Source: Paratrimastix pyriformis
Taxonomy: Eukaryota > Preaxostyla > Paratrimastigidae
Direction of reading: 5' to 3'
Assembly (NCBI GenBank): GCA_027972325.1
Contig: JAPMOS010000070.1
Coordinates: forward strand, 5,001 to 37,500
Length of the DNA stretch: 32,500 nt
Shown here: positions 20,801 to 27,933 of the stretch, one piece after another
Layout of the letters: every line of letters starts with the position of its first letter
Numbering within the stretch: position 1 is the first letter of the stretch
The notes under the pieces: model-generated
Told to the model about the DNA's origin: nothing
The model's input: only the letters and a program-made list of their open reading frames with translations
The model's database searches: none
Translations under genes and position numbers: made by a program

Positions 20801-23800
20801 AAATTTACTTTTTTCTTTCTCACTTTCTTTTTTCTTTCTCCACTTCTTTCTCCTTTTTTACAACTTTCGTGCAACTCTAGAGTTGCACGAAAGTTGTAAA
20901 AAAGGAGAAAGAAGTGGAGAAAACAAAAAAAAAGTGAGAAAGCAAAAAGAAAGCTGAAAGCAAAAAAGAAACCGGCAAAAGAAGGAAGCAGATTTTTTTC
21001 CGGCGGTCGAAATTGGAACAAACGGGACTGAAGGCCATTTTTTTATGCCTTCACAGGCTCGAAAAGGTTCCACAAATTGTGGGCATTGCACAGACACAGA
21101 AACGCAGGCTCATGCAGATATAGCGGATGTCTCCAACGGGCACACATTGCATCGAAGGATTTTATGCGGGCCCACACATGTTCGATTGTTGAACGGCCAA
21201 TCCCGAGCCGCTTGTTGTAGAGCCGATCGTAGTGGTCGAGATCTTCTCCAGGGCGACGCTTGATGGGTGTTATGCACCAGTCAATGCCTACGTAGCCAAG
21301 ATCGGCTACGGCCTTCTCTGCAGGCTCCAGCACGGTCGTCGCGATTCCTCCTCCTAACCGCGCGAGTACAGCGTCGTGAACGCTCCCAGGGATCCCACCT
21401 CGAGCGAAGATAGAGGTCCCCCTTGAAACTAATGTGGCTTCAAGAATGTTTTGTGAAAATATGGACGAACAGACGTGCAGGCTCCCTCATACTTGATGGT
21501 ATGGCAGCCCTTTTTCCCGGAATACCACACTTCCTGGTCGCGGGACGGTCTGCGGACTCTACACTCCGTTCCATCCAGGGCATGAGCACCCAAAAACTGC
21601 GAAAGAGTCAGCACGAATTAATCGATAAAAAAAAACAGACGATTGGGTCTGGAAAGATGATATCTAACCGACGCTCTATCGCGTCGTCCAGCTCGTGCCA
21701 CTTGTTTCGAAGATCGAGGAGCCATGACTCGACCTGCGAGACTGCGTAACTAGCACGAACACGTGGAGCTTGCGGGAGAGTGACGAACAGACTTTCCGTC
21801 ACATCGCCACAGAGTACCAAATACGATGTTTCGAGGGTAGGTTTTGAGCCAATTCAGACTTTTGAGGGTCTGTAATGGCTTTTGGTCGTAGTCCTCGATT
21901 AGGACTCTCGTCACCATGGACGGAAGACCAAAATGGGCCCTAGACCAAAAAATTCAAAAAATATATAGCCAGCCAAACCAAAGGGGTTCCAAACCTGAAT
22001 TTTCTTTCTGAAACCGGCACCCCGAGCTTCTCGTGCATGAGCTCCAACAGTGGTCTGTCCTCGAAGATGTCCTCCATGGGTGTGACCGGGGATAACCACA
22101 TCTTGCCCGCCATGCAGAAAAAACCGAGAAAGGAGTGGAGTGAAGACGAGGTGACGAGACTCAAAGACCTCGTGAAGGGTGGGCTTACTCCTGACGAGAT
22201 TGCCAAAAATGCAAATCGATAAGCAAAAGTATTGAACAAGGTCAGTGACAGCATCATCATCTCCCGGTTTCCTGACTTCAAGCAGTACTACAAAGTACGG
22301 AAGGACCTCCGTGAAGCGGAACCACAAGGTGCATCGGAACAACAACCAACTAAGTCGCTCGTTCTTCGTTCAGGTTCAGGTGATCGCCAAAGTCGGGGAA
22401 AGCAACGACTCAACGCTGCCAACAAGACTCGGCAGCAACTGACCCATCTTTATCACTTGCTCTCTGCTTTTTCCAAGGGTTTGTATTTGATTCGTTCACG
22501 AATTCACACTTTTCAATCCTTAGATCCCAATCGGCCATTCTCGGGACCCCAGTTCACGCAGGAGCAGCAGAGCGCATGTCCACGTTGCGGTTTTGCCCTT
22601 CTTCCTAGCAAGCGTTCTGTCAGGGAAGAGGACGAGGTGATGGAAGAGATCGACGAGACTGACACCGGTTCCCTCCCTCAGTCCATCGATCTGACAACCG
22701 GATGCTGGCAGGATCTTCTCGGGGATCTTATCGGCTCAGCTGCCACCCGTGCCCAGTCCCCCGGCCGTGTCCAGTCCCCCGGCCGTGTCCAGTCCCCCCC
22801 GGCCGTGTCCAGTCCCCCGCGGCCGTGTCCAGTCCCCCGCGGCCGTGCCCAGTCCCCCGCGGCCGTGCCCAGTCCCCCCGGCCGTGTCCAGTCCCCCGTG
22901 GTGCCGACCAATCCGAGGATGACGAATTCATCAGGCTTATCGGCTCAGGTGCCACCCGTAACCGCGAGCCCTCCCTGACTCGTCAGCCCCGTGGCCATGC
23001 CCACCAACCACCCCGTGGTGCCGACCAGCCACCCCGTGGCCATGCCGACCAGCCACCCCGTGGTGCCGACCAGCCACCCCGTGGTGCCGACCAGCCACCC
23101 GTGGCCATGCCGACCAGCCACCCCGTGGTGCCGACCAGCCACCCCGTGGTGCCGACCAGCCACCCCGTGGTGCCGACCAGCCACCCCGTGGTGCCGACCA
23201 GCCACCCCGTGGTGCCGACCAGCCACCCCGTGGTGCCGACCAGCCACCCCGTGGCCATGCCGACCAGCCACCCCGTGGTGCCGACCAGCCACCCCGTGGT
23301 GCCGACCAGCCACCCGTGGTGCCGACCAGCCACCCGTGGCCATGCCGACCAGCCACCCCGTGGTGCCGACCAGCCACCCCGTGGTGCCGACCAGCCACCC
23401 CGTGGCCATGCCGACCAGCCACCCCGTGGTGCCGACCAGCCACCCCGTGGTGCCGACCAGCCACCCCGTGGTGCCGACCAGCCACCCCGTGGTGCCGACC
23501 AACCATCCCCTGGTGCCGACCAGCCCCCCCAGCCGGCCCTGGCCCCAGGATCCCGTGCCGATCAACCTGATCTATTTTCGCAGCTGATCCAACAATTGAT
23601 GCAAGCCCAAGGGCCACCCCAGGGCCAGCCTTCGCCCCAGGCAACGCGGGTTCAGCCGCCATGCCCTGGCCAGTCTCCGTACCAGGCGCCATACCAAGGG
23701 CAGGCCTCATTCCAGTCTCCGTACCAGGCGCCGTACCAGGGGCAGGCACAGTACCCGTACCAGGGGCAGGCACAGTACCCGTACCAGGGGCAGGCACAGT

Positions 23801-26800
23801 ACCCGTACCAGGGGCAGGCACCGTACCCATACCAGGGGCAGGCACAGTACCGGTACCAAGGGCAGGCACCGTACCAGGGGCAAGCGCCGTACCAGGCACA
23901 GGGCCGGTACAACCGGGCACCACCCCAAGGCCAGGATCCGTACCAGTCCTCCTCTGGCGCCCCTCCCGATTCGCACAGGCGACCGCCCATTGAGATTACG
24001 GACGAGGAGCCATGCGCTCGAGTCACGGCCACAATTGCACTTCGCTAACCCCACCGCCCCGCTTGGTGTTTTTGTTTCCAACATGGTTTTTTCGTTTTCT
24101 TTTTTTCTTCTTGAAAAAGAAAAAAAAAAGTCGGAAGAAAGCGGAGAAAGACAAAAGCAGAAGAAAACAACTTTTTTCGTGCAACTCTAACAAGGGTCGT
24201 CCCTGGCTGTGGGTTGCCGAGAAGTGCAACTGCCTTCTCAAAAGCACTCTGACTCTGCCAAGATACACCGAAAACGGCGAAGAGCTGAATCAGCGCACCG
24301 GCACGGGCTCCCTCCTACACAAAATGTGGTGAGCGAAAAAGATAACGCACCACACGGACCGTCTGCCGGAACTCGATGTACGCCTGCAAGGAATTGGCCA
24401 AGGCGGGCGAGTACTCCACATGCACAAGGTCCCGGAGCAAACCAAGTTCCTCGTCTTTGGCAGCCGAATTGTGGACCCCGGACCAGAGCAAGCGCACCTC
24501 TTCAATCGTAGCGCGCTTGTTCTTCAGGCCCATCAGCGCGCTGTGAAATTCAGCAAACGGAAGCTGTTTCACACCTTCAGCGAGGGTGCAAGGGTGCGTG
24601 AGAGGCTCGTAGTTGTCGAGGAAGGCCGAAAAAGTGGCGGAACGGTGGTAATCGCGGAGTTGGCGAGCCGGCAAAACGAATCCTTGTAAGGGGCCCCAAA
24701 ATTGCGGTTGGCGGACGTCGGTCAATGAGTGATGTTCTCCTTTCTTGAGCTGGAGCTGTTCTGCCATCTCCGCAACGTCCGTCGCCTTGCTGAGCACCAA
24801 AAGTAGATGGTCCAAAGATCGAACAGTCTCCAGATGCTCGCGAACCACTTGACGGGCCCTCTCGAGGTCAGACAAGCCACCGGGGAGGGTCGCGACTTGG
24901 ACGACGGCCAGGTAACGGGAAAAATCGGATGCCGAGATCGCATTGAGGCTGTTTAGCTCAGACAATGTCAGCCGCAAATCATGCAGCTGATTGGCGGTTC
25001 GACGGAGGGCTTTGTAGCCCAGTTGAAGAAATTCGACAGTGCGCAGTTCTGCAGGGGACTCTCGAAAGTCTCCTTCTTGGAACCGGGCTTCGCGGAGGAG
25101 GTCGAGCCAAATTGGGTGGGCCAAAAGGATGCGAATGGTCTCCTCAATGGTCCCATTCGTGCCGATCTCGGGCAGGCGACGGACAAGATCGGAAACGCAC
25201 TGATCGACTAGCCCCACTCTGGACGGGAACAAAAAAAATGAAAAAGATCGTTGGGTCACCAAGAGGGAAGAGCAAAAAAACGGACCCTGGCGGGATACGG
25301 ATGACATTCTTGGGGGACCCCGAGAGGAGAGCCACGAAACCATGAACCCAGTCAAGCGACAACATAGTCGGTTCAACAACATTCGCGACCAACCGTCTGT
25401 AGGCTTGCTGAAGAACTTCAGGCAGACGAAAAGGGGTCAATAGAGAAACAGCGGAAAGGATCGGTTCGCGCGCAAACTGCCTGCGGATGTGAGTAGTCAC
25501 ATACTCGGCCATCTCGCTGCAGGTGCTGGGGCTGAGTTTGGCCTGTTCAAGGAACCAGCCAGTCTTGAGGAGCAAGGTGAAGCGTTGCTCCAGTCGTACG
25601 ATAGCTTGAACTGGGTCGGAGCATGATACCATGGACAGAACCTCGACATCAGTCCACGGTTTGGCCAAGTGGACCACTTGAAGTGGTCTGGGGAAGACGC
25701 GAGCAATTCCTTCCTTGTTCAGCAAAGTCAAGAACCGATCCCGCGGAGCGGAGGCAGGAGATGTAGCCATTGCAAGGAGGAGCTTCTCAAAGACCTCGGT
25801 GAGTGAGACAGCGTCACAGTCGGCGAAGAGTCGGGAAGGATGGATGCCATCAAAGAGGAGGAACTCGAGAGCAGTGATCGATTGTTCATCCCAAGGGTCG
25901 CGGGAGGTAAGTCGGCACTGGAGGGCAGCGCGGAATGGGGGCAAAAGAAGGAGGAGGAGTTCATCAGGCAGAGAAGCCAAGACTTTTGGCCATGTGACAA
26001 AAGACACGGTTCCCAAAAGGGTCTGGAAGGTCTCAGGGGCAAGGCGTTGGACCGTCTGAATGTCACCAACCAGAAGGGGCGAGGCGCCCCCATGTGGGGC
26101 AGGGATGCTCAGCCAGGTCAGGAGTGATGTAATGTCCGGAACCAGTCGCGCGCCAATCTCCGCCAAGATCTGGAAATCAACAGCGGGGACCAGATGGACA
26201 AGGGTCCGAAATTCAGGGAGAATTTTGGCAAGATGATCGCCAAAATCGTCACTGGGAGCCAGGCGGGAGGTGCATGACACCGAGTGGCTCCACTTCGAAG
26301 AGCACTCCAGGAAGAAGGGGTTGGTGAGCAGTTCGAGCCAGGCAGAACGAGAACGGCGATCGGGACCAGGGCGACTGACGTGGCGGACGAGAGCTGCCAC
26401 AGAGGTGCCGAGCAGCGTACGCGCATTACTGCTGAGTCGGTGGAGTTGTTCTGATGGAATCAGAGCCAGAGAACGGAGGAGCGCCTCTGACGGAAACGTC
26501 GCCTGAGTGACGGGAGGAGTCCGGAAGCCGTACAAGAGGGCAAGGAAAAGTGCCCTGGTTGGATCGGAGTTGGCTTTCCAGGCTTCACAAACGAAGTTGA
26601 TGATGTCCTCGTTGGAAACGGAGTCCACCTTGAGGTTGAGGAGATCGGTGAAGTGTGCTTGCACATCAGGTGGGCAAGTCAGTTGGTTCATGAGCCACCA
26701 GAGGGGCACCAGAACAGCCCGGCTCATTTGGCCGTCGGTCGCCCATGATCGTGTCGCATAGCAAAACTACAACAGGAGCCGGAGCCATCGACCGTGAAAC

Positions 26801-27906
26801 AATAGAGGATGTCGACAGACCTGGTCGATCTCATTGGAGGCAGGCAAAACTCGATTGCTTTCGGGTCCTCCGTCCTCCCACCAGTCGCGCCAAGCCCGAG
26901 GCCGGACAAATTTAAAGGGGAATTGCAGATCTCGGTCGATGGAAGGGTAGATCGGCTGCGAAATCCAGTGTCCGATGCGGGGGAGGAGTGGACAGGCGCA
27001 ACCTTCGTCGAGGACAAGCGGGATGCTGTTTCACGAATGAGTACTCATCTTGATAATGCTCTTGCTCCAGACCCACGCGCCCAGGTCATGTCTGGGGGAA
27101 AATCGCCGCGAACTTGTAATTGGTCACGGTTAAGAGGACCGATAAATGAAAGACAATTCGTCGGCTGCAGGCGAAAGTGGTGAAATCAATCCCTGTAAAG
27201 ATGTTCGAACGGACTTTGCTTGAGATTGAGTGTCGTTCGGTGGTGACCGACGAGTATCTGGTACACGGCGTGTGTCCGTGGCGGAGCCATATTTGGCCTT
27301 GGGAAACTGCGCGCTGCCGGGTCCAGATATTCTGGCTGGGTCCCCCGAGAGTTGGTGGCCAAAGGCACCGGGTGCATGGGGCATCGGACGGGGGGAGGGA
27401 GAAACTGCCCCAGCTGTTGATCCGATTGGCTGTAACGAAGAGTGCGACAGCTGGGACGGCCCAAGTGGAAACAATGAAGGAGGTTCTGCGAGTGCCGATG
27501 GTTGATGGCTGGTCCCCGCTTGCGATGCGCGGTTGGACGGGTCCGGCGGGCAATCCTGGTGCGATGGTGAACAAAGGTTCAACAAAATGGAAGCGGGCAG
27601 ACCATTCCGCGGTGAGGTAAAGTGGTCGTGAAGAGCTGGAGATATATGTCAGCAAAACAAAAACAAAACGCAAAGAAAGGCAGACATTGTTGCTTGTGCT
27701 GAACACGCACCACCATGATCGTGGGCGACCCGGGCTGCTGCAGGATTGATTTCCGGACGTGCCTGTTCATCACCGTAGTCGTTGTAACCAAACCGTGAAC
27801 GCTTTTTCGGTTGCGAGCCGCATTTTGCGGTTGCCGCCCCCATGTGGCCGTCCTCCCATTTAGCTGGGTGTGACAGACTTACGAACTCTGCTTGCCCTTC
27901 TTGCAT
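3829..27906 (-). CDS. RNF213: RNF213-like giant AAA+ E3 ubiquitin ligase, split by two mobile-element insertions
   Basis: In animals RNF213 is a very large cytosolic protein with a dynein-like AAA+ core and an E3 module. The family ubiquitinates protein and bacterial lipopolysaccharide and associates with lipid droplets. I read about 17 minus-strand coding blocks from ATG 27906 to TGA 3829-3831. Well-supported exons are 27906-27686, 27635-27215, 27164-27073, 27025-26821, 26766-25286, 25218-24360, 24314-24188 continuing at 20665-20169, then 20137 to about 16557, 16508-16464, 16407-16258, 15560-15269, 14784-13819, 13759-11475, 11412-11123, and a last exon ending at 3829. Together they encode about 4,800 residues, near the size of human RNF213. 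Domain order matches the family: stalk, AAA2-AAA4 P-loops, E3 shell, RZ finger, C-terminal domain. A PIF/Harbinger element plus a MITE split one coding exon. A retrotransposon separates the last two exons. One extra T at 18750-18753 and an unresolved join near 15000-15060 also break the frame. It may be a disrupted allele or carry assembly errors. Confidence 0.88.
6079..6960 (-). CDS. CCHC zinc motif and restriction-like endonuclease of the retrotransposon
   Basis: The minus strand reads CPLCHGGPETMSHLLSGC near 6740, a C-x2-C-x8-H-x4-C motif. It is followed by a YTARHDRVVRRLWAWF segment, the pattern that precedes the endonuclease in R2-like elements (CCHC then RHD/RHN). Downstream, HPDLVLQSRG near 6505 and WWLLDVAVTG near 6455 supply a PD...D pair. 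AAKAAHY near 6405 supplies a Lys/Tyr helix, as expected for a PD-(D/E)xK restriction-like endonuclease. The frame ends at 6079. This domain would nick target DNA for target-primed reverse transcription. It is the second nuclease in the element. Confidence 0.75.
   Translation of the reverse strand, partial: RLGPGAADSPRGHPGRPRAEAGRARLAPAGRPDWKVRRLVWLLFGTFPTLQTIRCRYARKASASAGGAPPVGVTCPLCHGGPETMSHLLSGCGRYHDFYTARHDRVVRRLWAWFGGQRDWVTRHYMGVSATNCAPAFPPSLLAKLPAALRDVHPDLVLQSRGSDGTWWLLDVAVTGQTHDWPAQAAAKAAHYVALCQAVTEATGQPCRAVPVILSARGTVPRATCQALSRLTPADPPAARTDLQRALSSVSTLLVRDALALMTMRNGAAAAVGPAPWPRRSGRPGPTTHPTRP
7130..7600 (-). CDS. RNase H domain of the retrotransposon
   Basis: The minus strand reads AIQVYTDGSFECGPEG near 7570 (first catalytic Asp), NAQAEIEAIRLAID near 7440 (catalytic Glu), VLLLSDSEYALGAL near 7340 (second Asp) and CHHVPSHVD near 7240. 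After a frame change comes WGNLQADRLAGEA near 7185, holding the last Asp. All four acidic residues of a type I RNase H are therefore represented, split across two frames. RNase H is found in several LINE clades but is unusual together with an R2-type endonuclease. Confidence 0.85.
7951..9400 (-). CDS. Reverse transcriptase domain of the retrotransposon, broken
   Basis: Fingers and palm motifs appear in order on the minus strand. SDGAGIDALKHLGKDPALLG is near 9260, matching the LINE 'PG.DG' motif, and WR.VALCDVLAKLYSGILAHR near 9090 matches 'yRPI.l...l.Kl....l..R'. SQHGFAPALG, the palm motif LLFLDLTNAFGSV near 8870, the catalytic FADDLVV at about 8519-8539 (YADD box) and the thumb-side LRLNAKKCAIL follow. 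GRDT-like CYDRGRPDEPLPP and KATH near 8690 stand for the GV.QGcplSP segment, and the frame changes there. The set is typical of non-LTR retrotransposons. Frame changes mean this copy cannot make an intact enzyme. Confidence 0.85.
10100..10380 (-). CDS. GIY-YIG nuclease-like domain of the retrotransposon
   Basis: From a Met at 10380 the minus strand reads EGKVPTLYLLSDRRRHVYVG and then TTVNLTHRVLQHNG. The LYLL and VYVG tyrosines match the two tyrosine motifs (GIY and YIG) of the fold. The Arg in THRV and the following His-Asn match the usual R-x(2-3)-L-x-Q-H-N helix. After a frame change near 10250 the sequence continues with WGPPLEQIRQLEDLLH, where QLEDL fits the helix carrying the catalytic Glu. 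GIY-YIG nucleases are typical of Penelope-like retroelements, group I intron enzymes and SLX1. Here the domain lies upstream of a LINE-type RT in the same orientation. The domain call is good. Whether it belongs to the element or is captured sequence is inferred from the uninterrupted codon bias and orientation. Confidence 0.75.
11123..15560 (-). CDS. RNF213: RNF213-like gene, E3 shell and RZ-finger exons
   Basis: Blocks are 15560-15269, 15222 to about 14831 (one unresolved frame change near 15000-15060), 14784-13819, 13759-11475 and 11412-11123. The order matches the RNF213 E3 module: HVLVVMHMRRG followed by a WAHYTIDSLD segment, then ACNQDALLRSTTLL, then a 2.3 kb all-helical exon, then ATTFVPAMPGDELSAI leading to the RZ finger. 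The RZ finger spans the intron 11413-11474 and joins as RYQCSCGYRYMVGECGFPM, followed by CPQC and LLGGLQH. No C3HC4 RING is visible where animal RNF213 carries one, between the helical shell halves. In the RZ finger the usual His (CPxGH) is Tyr in this splice model, with a Cys two residues earlier. Exon 14784-13819 also has a low-complexity Pro/Ala/Thr insert (about 14440-14640). Confidence 0.85.
14440..14640 (-). repeat. Degenerate Pro/Ala/Thr repeat within an RNF213-like exon
   Basis: Imperfect copies of a module reading roughly ATATIAP, LPEPESA and APPATATIAP occur on the minus strand. The insert lies between two segments that are close together in animal RNF213 (FLLDDERSQYIVGKAQ and HVLVVMHMRRG). 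It is in frame and presumably a disordered loop expansion in the protein. Confidence 0.7.
15614..20665 (-). CDS. RNF213: RNF213-like gene, AAA+ core (AAA2-AAA4) exons
   Basis: Read right to left, this block resumes the exon interrupted at 24188 with TVDLEQALFTFRNESRKF. Further on are a P-loop-like GLGKTEV near 18945 (AAA2 position), a canonical Walker A GETGCGKTSLIRYL near 17800 with Walker B CWVFIDECNTAE near 17640 (AAA3), and Walker A GKPGCSKSLSLRLI near 16850 with Walker B VVLLDEVGLAE near 16640 (AAA4). The motif VVGISNWVLDEAK (exon 16508-16464), then NFHGLRDFYSLIK near 16160, and MVLLGSQFEKD plus the exon end PPFLNR follow, as in RNF213. Thus AAA3 and AAA4 keep intact nucleotide-binding motifs and AAA2 has a shortened one. 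The join near 20020-20060 and the acceptor near 15960-15990 are not fully resolved, and one extra T at 18750-18753 shifts the frame between NTMLF and ELLVLG. Confidence 0.87.
20666..20667. repeat. TA target-site dinucleotide, first of three copies
   Basis: The TA here recurs at 20878-20879, between the MITE and the larger element, and at 24188-24189. Deleting everything between the first TA and the base after the last one joins host exon sequence into an uninterrupted RNF213-like reading frame (GTTLVTVDLEQAL across the junction). Confidence 0.8.
20668..20877. mobile_element. 210-nt MITE related to the adjacent Harbinger-type element
   Basis: The element starts GAGTTGCACGAAA and ends with its reverse complement. 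It is flanked by TA at 20666-20667 and 20878-20879. It has no coding capacity; the interior is pyrimidine-rich. Its left end (GAGTTGCACGAAAAAAGTTG, followed by a long pyrimidine run) resembles the reverse complement of the right end of the 3.3 kb neighbour. Its right end is the exact reverse complement of that neighbour's left end over 43 nt. It is therefore best read as an internally deleted copy in inverted orientation. Confidence 0.8.
20835..20922. repeat. Perfect 43-bp inverted repeat around a central TA
   Basis: Bases 20835-20877 and 20880-20922 are exact reverse complements, separated only by the TA at 20878-20879. The palindrome arises because the MITE's right terminus abuts the left terminus of the Harbinger-type element. 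Such a structure would form a strong hairpin or cruciform and could cause assembly or replication problems. Confidence 0.92.
21043..21820 (-). CDS. PIF/Harbinger-IS5-type DDE transposase, intron-containing or broken
   Basis: Minus-strand segments follow the DDE_Tnp_4 pattern. The N-terminal helical part is SYAVSQVESWLLDLRNKWHE. Next comes FLGAHALDGTECRVRRPS (first catalytic Asp in LDGTE) with WYSGKKGCHTIKYEG. GGIPGSVHDAVLARLGGG carries the second Asp in HDA. DLGYVGIDWCITPIKRRPGE follows, then YNKRLGIGRSTIEHVWARIK with the catalytic Glu in IEH. A likely intron runs from GTCTGTTTTT near 21645 to TTCGCAG near 21602, using the same donor type as host genes. The frame also changes between about 21490 and 21430, which could be a second short intron or a lesion. 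The gene ends near the left terminus of the transposon and is divergent from the Myb-like gene. It would catalyse transposition. Confidence 0.8.
22037..24048 (+). CDS. Harbinger-associated Myb/SANT-like DNA-binding protein with tandem-repeat tail
   Basis: From ATG 22037 (or ATG 22109) the frame reads KKPRKEWSEDEVTRLKDLVK then GGLTPDEIAKNANR, a Myb/SANT-type helix-turn-helix as in the accessory protein of Harbinger elements. An in-frame TAA at 22220-22222 follows, and the same frame then continues with RFPDFKQYYKVRKDLREAEP, a putative zinc pair CPRCGFALLPSKR near 22580, and an acidic stretch EEDEVMEEIDETD. The protein then enters three successive tandem-repeat arrays (Gln-Ser-Pro-Gly, Pro-Arg-Gly-Ala-Asp-Gln and Tyr-Gln-Gly-Gln rich), where the open frame shifts within C-runs before ending at TAA 24046-24048. 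The in-frame stop may be removed by an unseen intron. The function in transposase binding is inferred from the superfamily. Confidence 0.65.
22755..22905 (+). repeat. Short tandem repeat, 18-19 nt, CCGGCCGTGTCCAGTCCC type
   Basis: Eight or so copies of an approximately 18-nt unit encode QSPGRV-like hexapeptides within the Myb-like gene. The number of C bases varies between copies, which shifts the open frame and could reflect replication slippage or sequencing error. Confidence 0.85.
22985..23530 (+). repeat. Tandem array of 21-nt and 24-nt units, PRGADQP type
   Basis: About 25 head-to-tail copies of a 21-nt unit (GCCGACCAGCCACCCCGTGGT) are mixed with a 24-nt variant containing GGCCAT. On the plus strand they read PRGADQP and PRGHADQP in the frame of the Myb-like gene. 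Two copies lack a C and shift the frame locally. There are no unique spacers, so this is a minisatellite in a coding region and not a CRISPR array. Confidence 0.92.
23690..23905 (+). repeat. Tandem 24-nt repeat, PYQGQAQY type
   Basis: Copies of a unit reading CAGTACCCGTACCAGGGGCA encode Tyr-Gln-Gly-Gln-Ala octapeptides at the C-terminal end of the Myb-like protein. The composition resembles prion-like or low-complexity Y/Q/G domains. Confidence 0.9.
24188..27906 (-). CDS. RNF213: RNF213-like gene, N-terminal and stalk exons
   Basis: Seven exons up to the transposon site are phase-consistent: 227 minus 6, 421, 92, 205, 1481, 859 and 127 nt, with junction phases 2, 0, 2, 0, 2 and 0. The predicted start is ATG at 27904-27906; the GTG two codons upstream is not needed. 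Recognisable stretches include GIPLVLDEGCACPLLPRIGH, then the helical stalk-like exon 26766-25286 beginning FCYATRSWATDGQMSRA. Exon 25218-24360 is helical and leucine-rich. This part of RNF213 proteins diverges quickly, so assignment rests on continuity with the AAA core and on position. The first exon carries a basic/aromatic segment (KKRSRFGYNDYGDE) that recurs on the other strand near 30450. I see no signal peptide or membrane segment. Confidence 0.72.
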
Positions 27907-27933
27907 TCGCACTTAGTTATTTTCTCGAATGCA
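27902..27933. promoter_or_regulatory. Very short divergent start region with 8-bp inverted repeat
   Basis: TGCATTCG (27902-27909) and CGAATGCA (27926-27933) form an inverted repeat. It covers the minus-strand ATG of the RNF213-like gene (27904-27906) and the plus-strand ATG of the zinc-ribbon gene (27929-27931). Only 22 bp separate the two start codons. If both starts are right, any promoter must be shared or lie within coding sequence. One gene may instead have an upstream exon. This is an observation, not a proven regulatory site. Confidence 0.3.

Larger units (their letters stand above)
20880..24187. mobile_element. PIF/Harbinger-type DNA transposon, 3.3 kb
   Basis: The terminal inverted repeats begin GAGTTGCACGAAA at 20880 and end TTTCGTGCAACTC at 24187. 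TA dinucleotides flank the element at 20878-20879 and 24188-24189. PIF/Harbinger elements usually duplicate a 3-nt TWA target; only TA is clearly duplicated here (the right flank reads TAA). Inside are a minus-strand DDE transposase near the left end and a plus-strand Myb/SANT-like gene reaching the right end. This is the divergent two-gene plan of the superfamily. Both genes show frame problems or need splicing, so mobility is uncertain. The element sits in a coding exon of the RNF213-like gene. Confidence 0.82.

Noticed and set aside
22985-23530. Regular 21/24-nt repeats that might suggest a CRISPR array
   Set aside because: The units are head to tail with no unique spacers and keep a coding period of three. 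This is a coding minisatellite.
27215-27635. A CBM20-like carbohydrate-binding domain in the second RNF213-like exon
   Set aside because: A loose resemblance (a Val/Ala-rich strand, then SWGSF and a later Trp) is not enough. The region is too divergent to call by eye.
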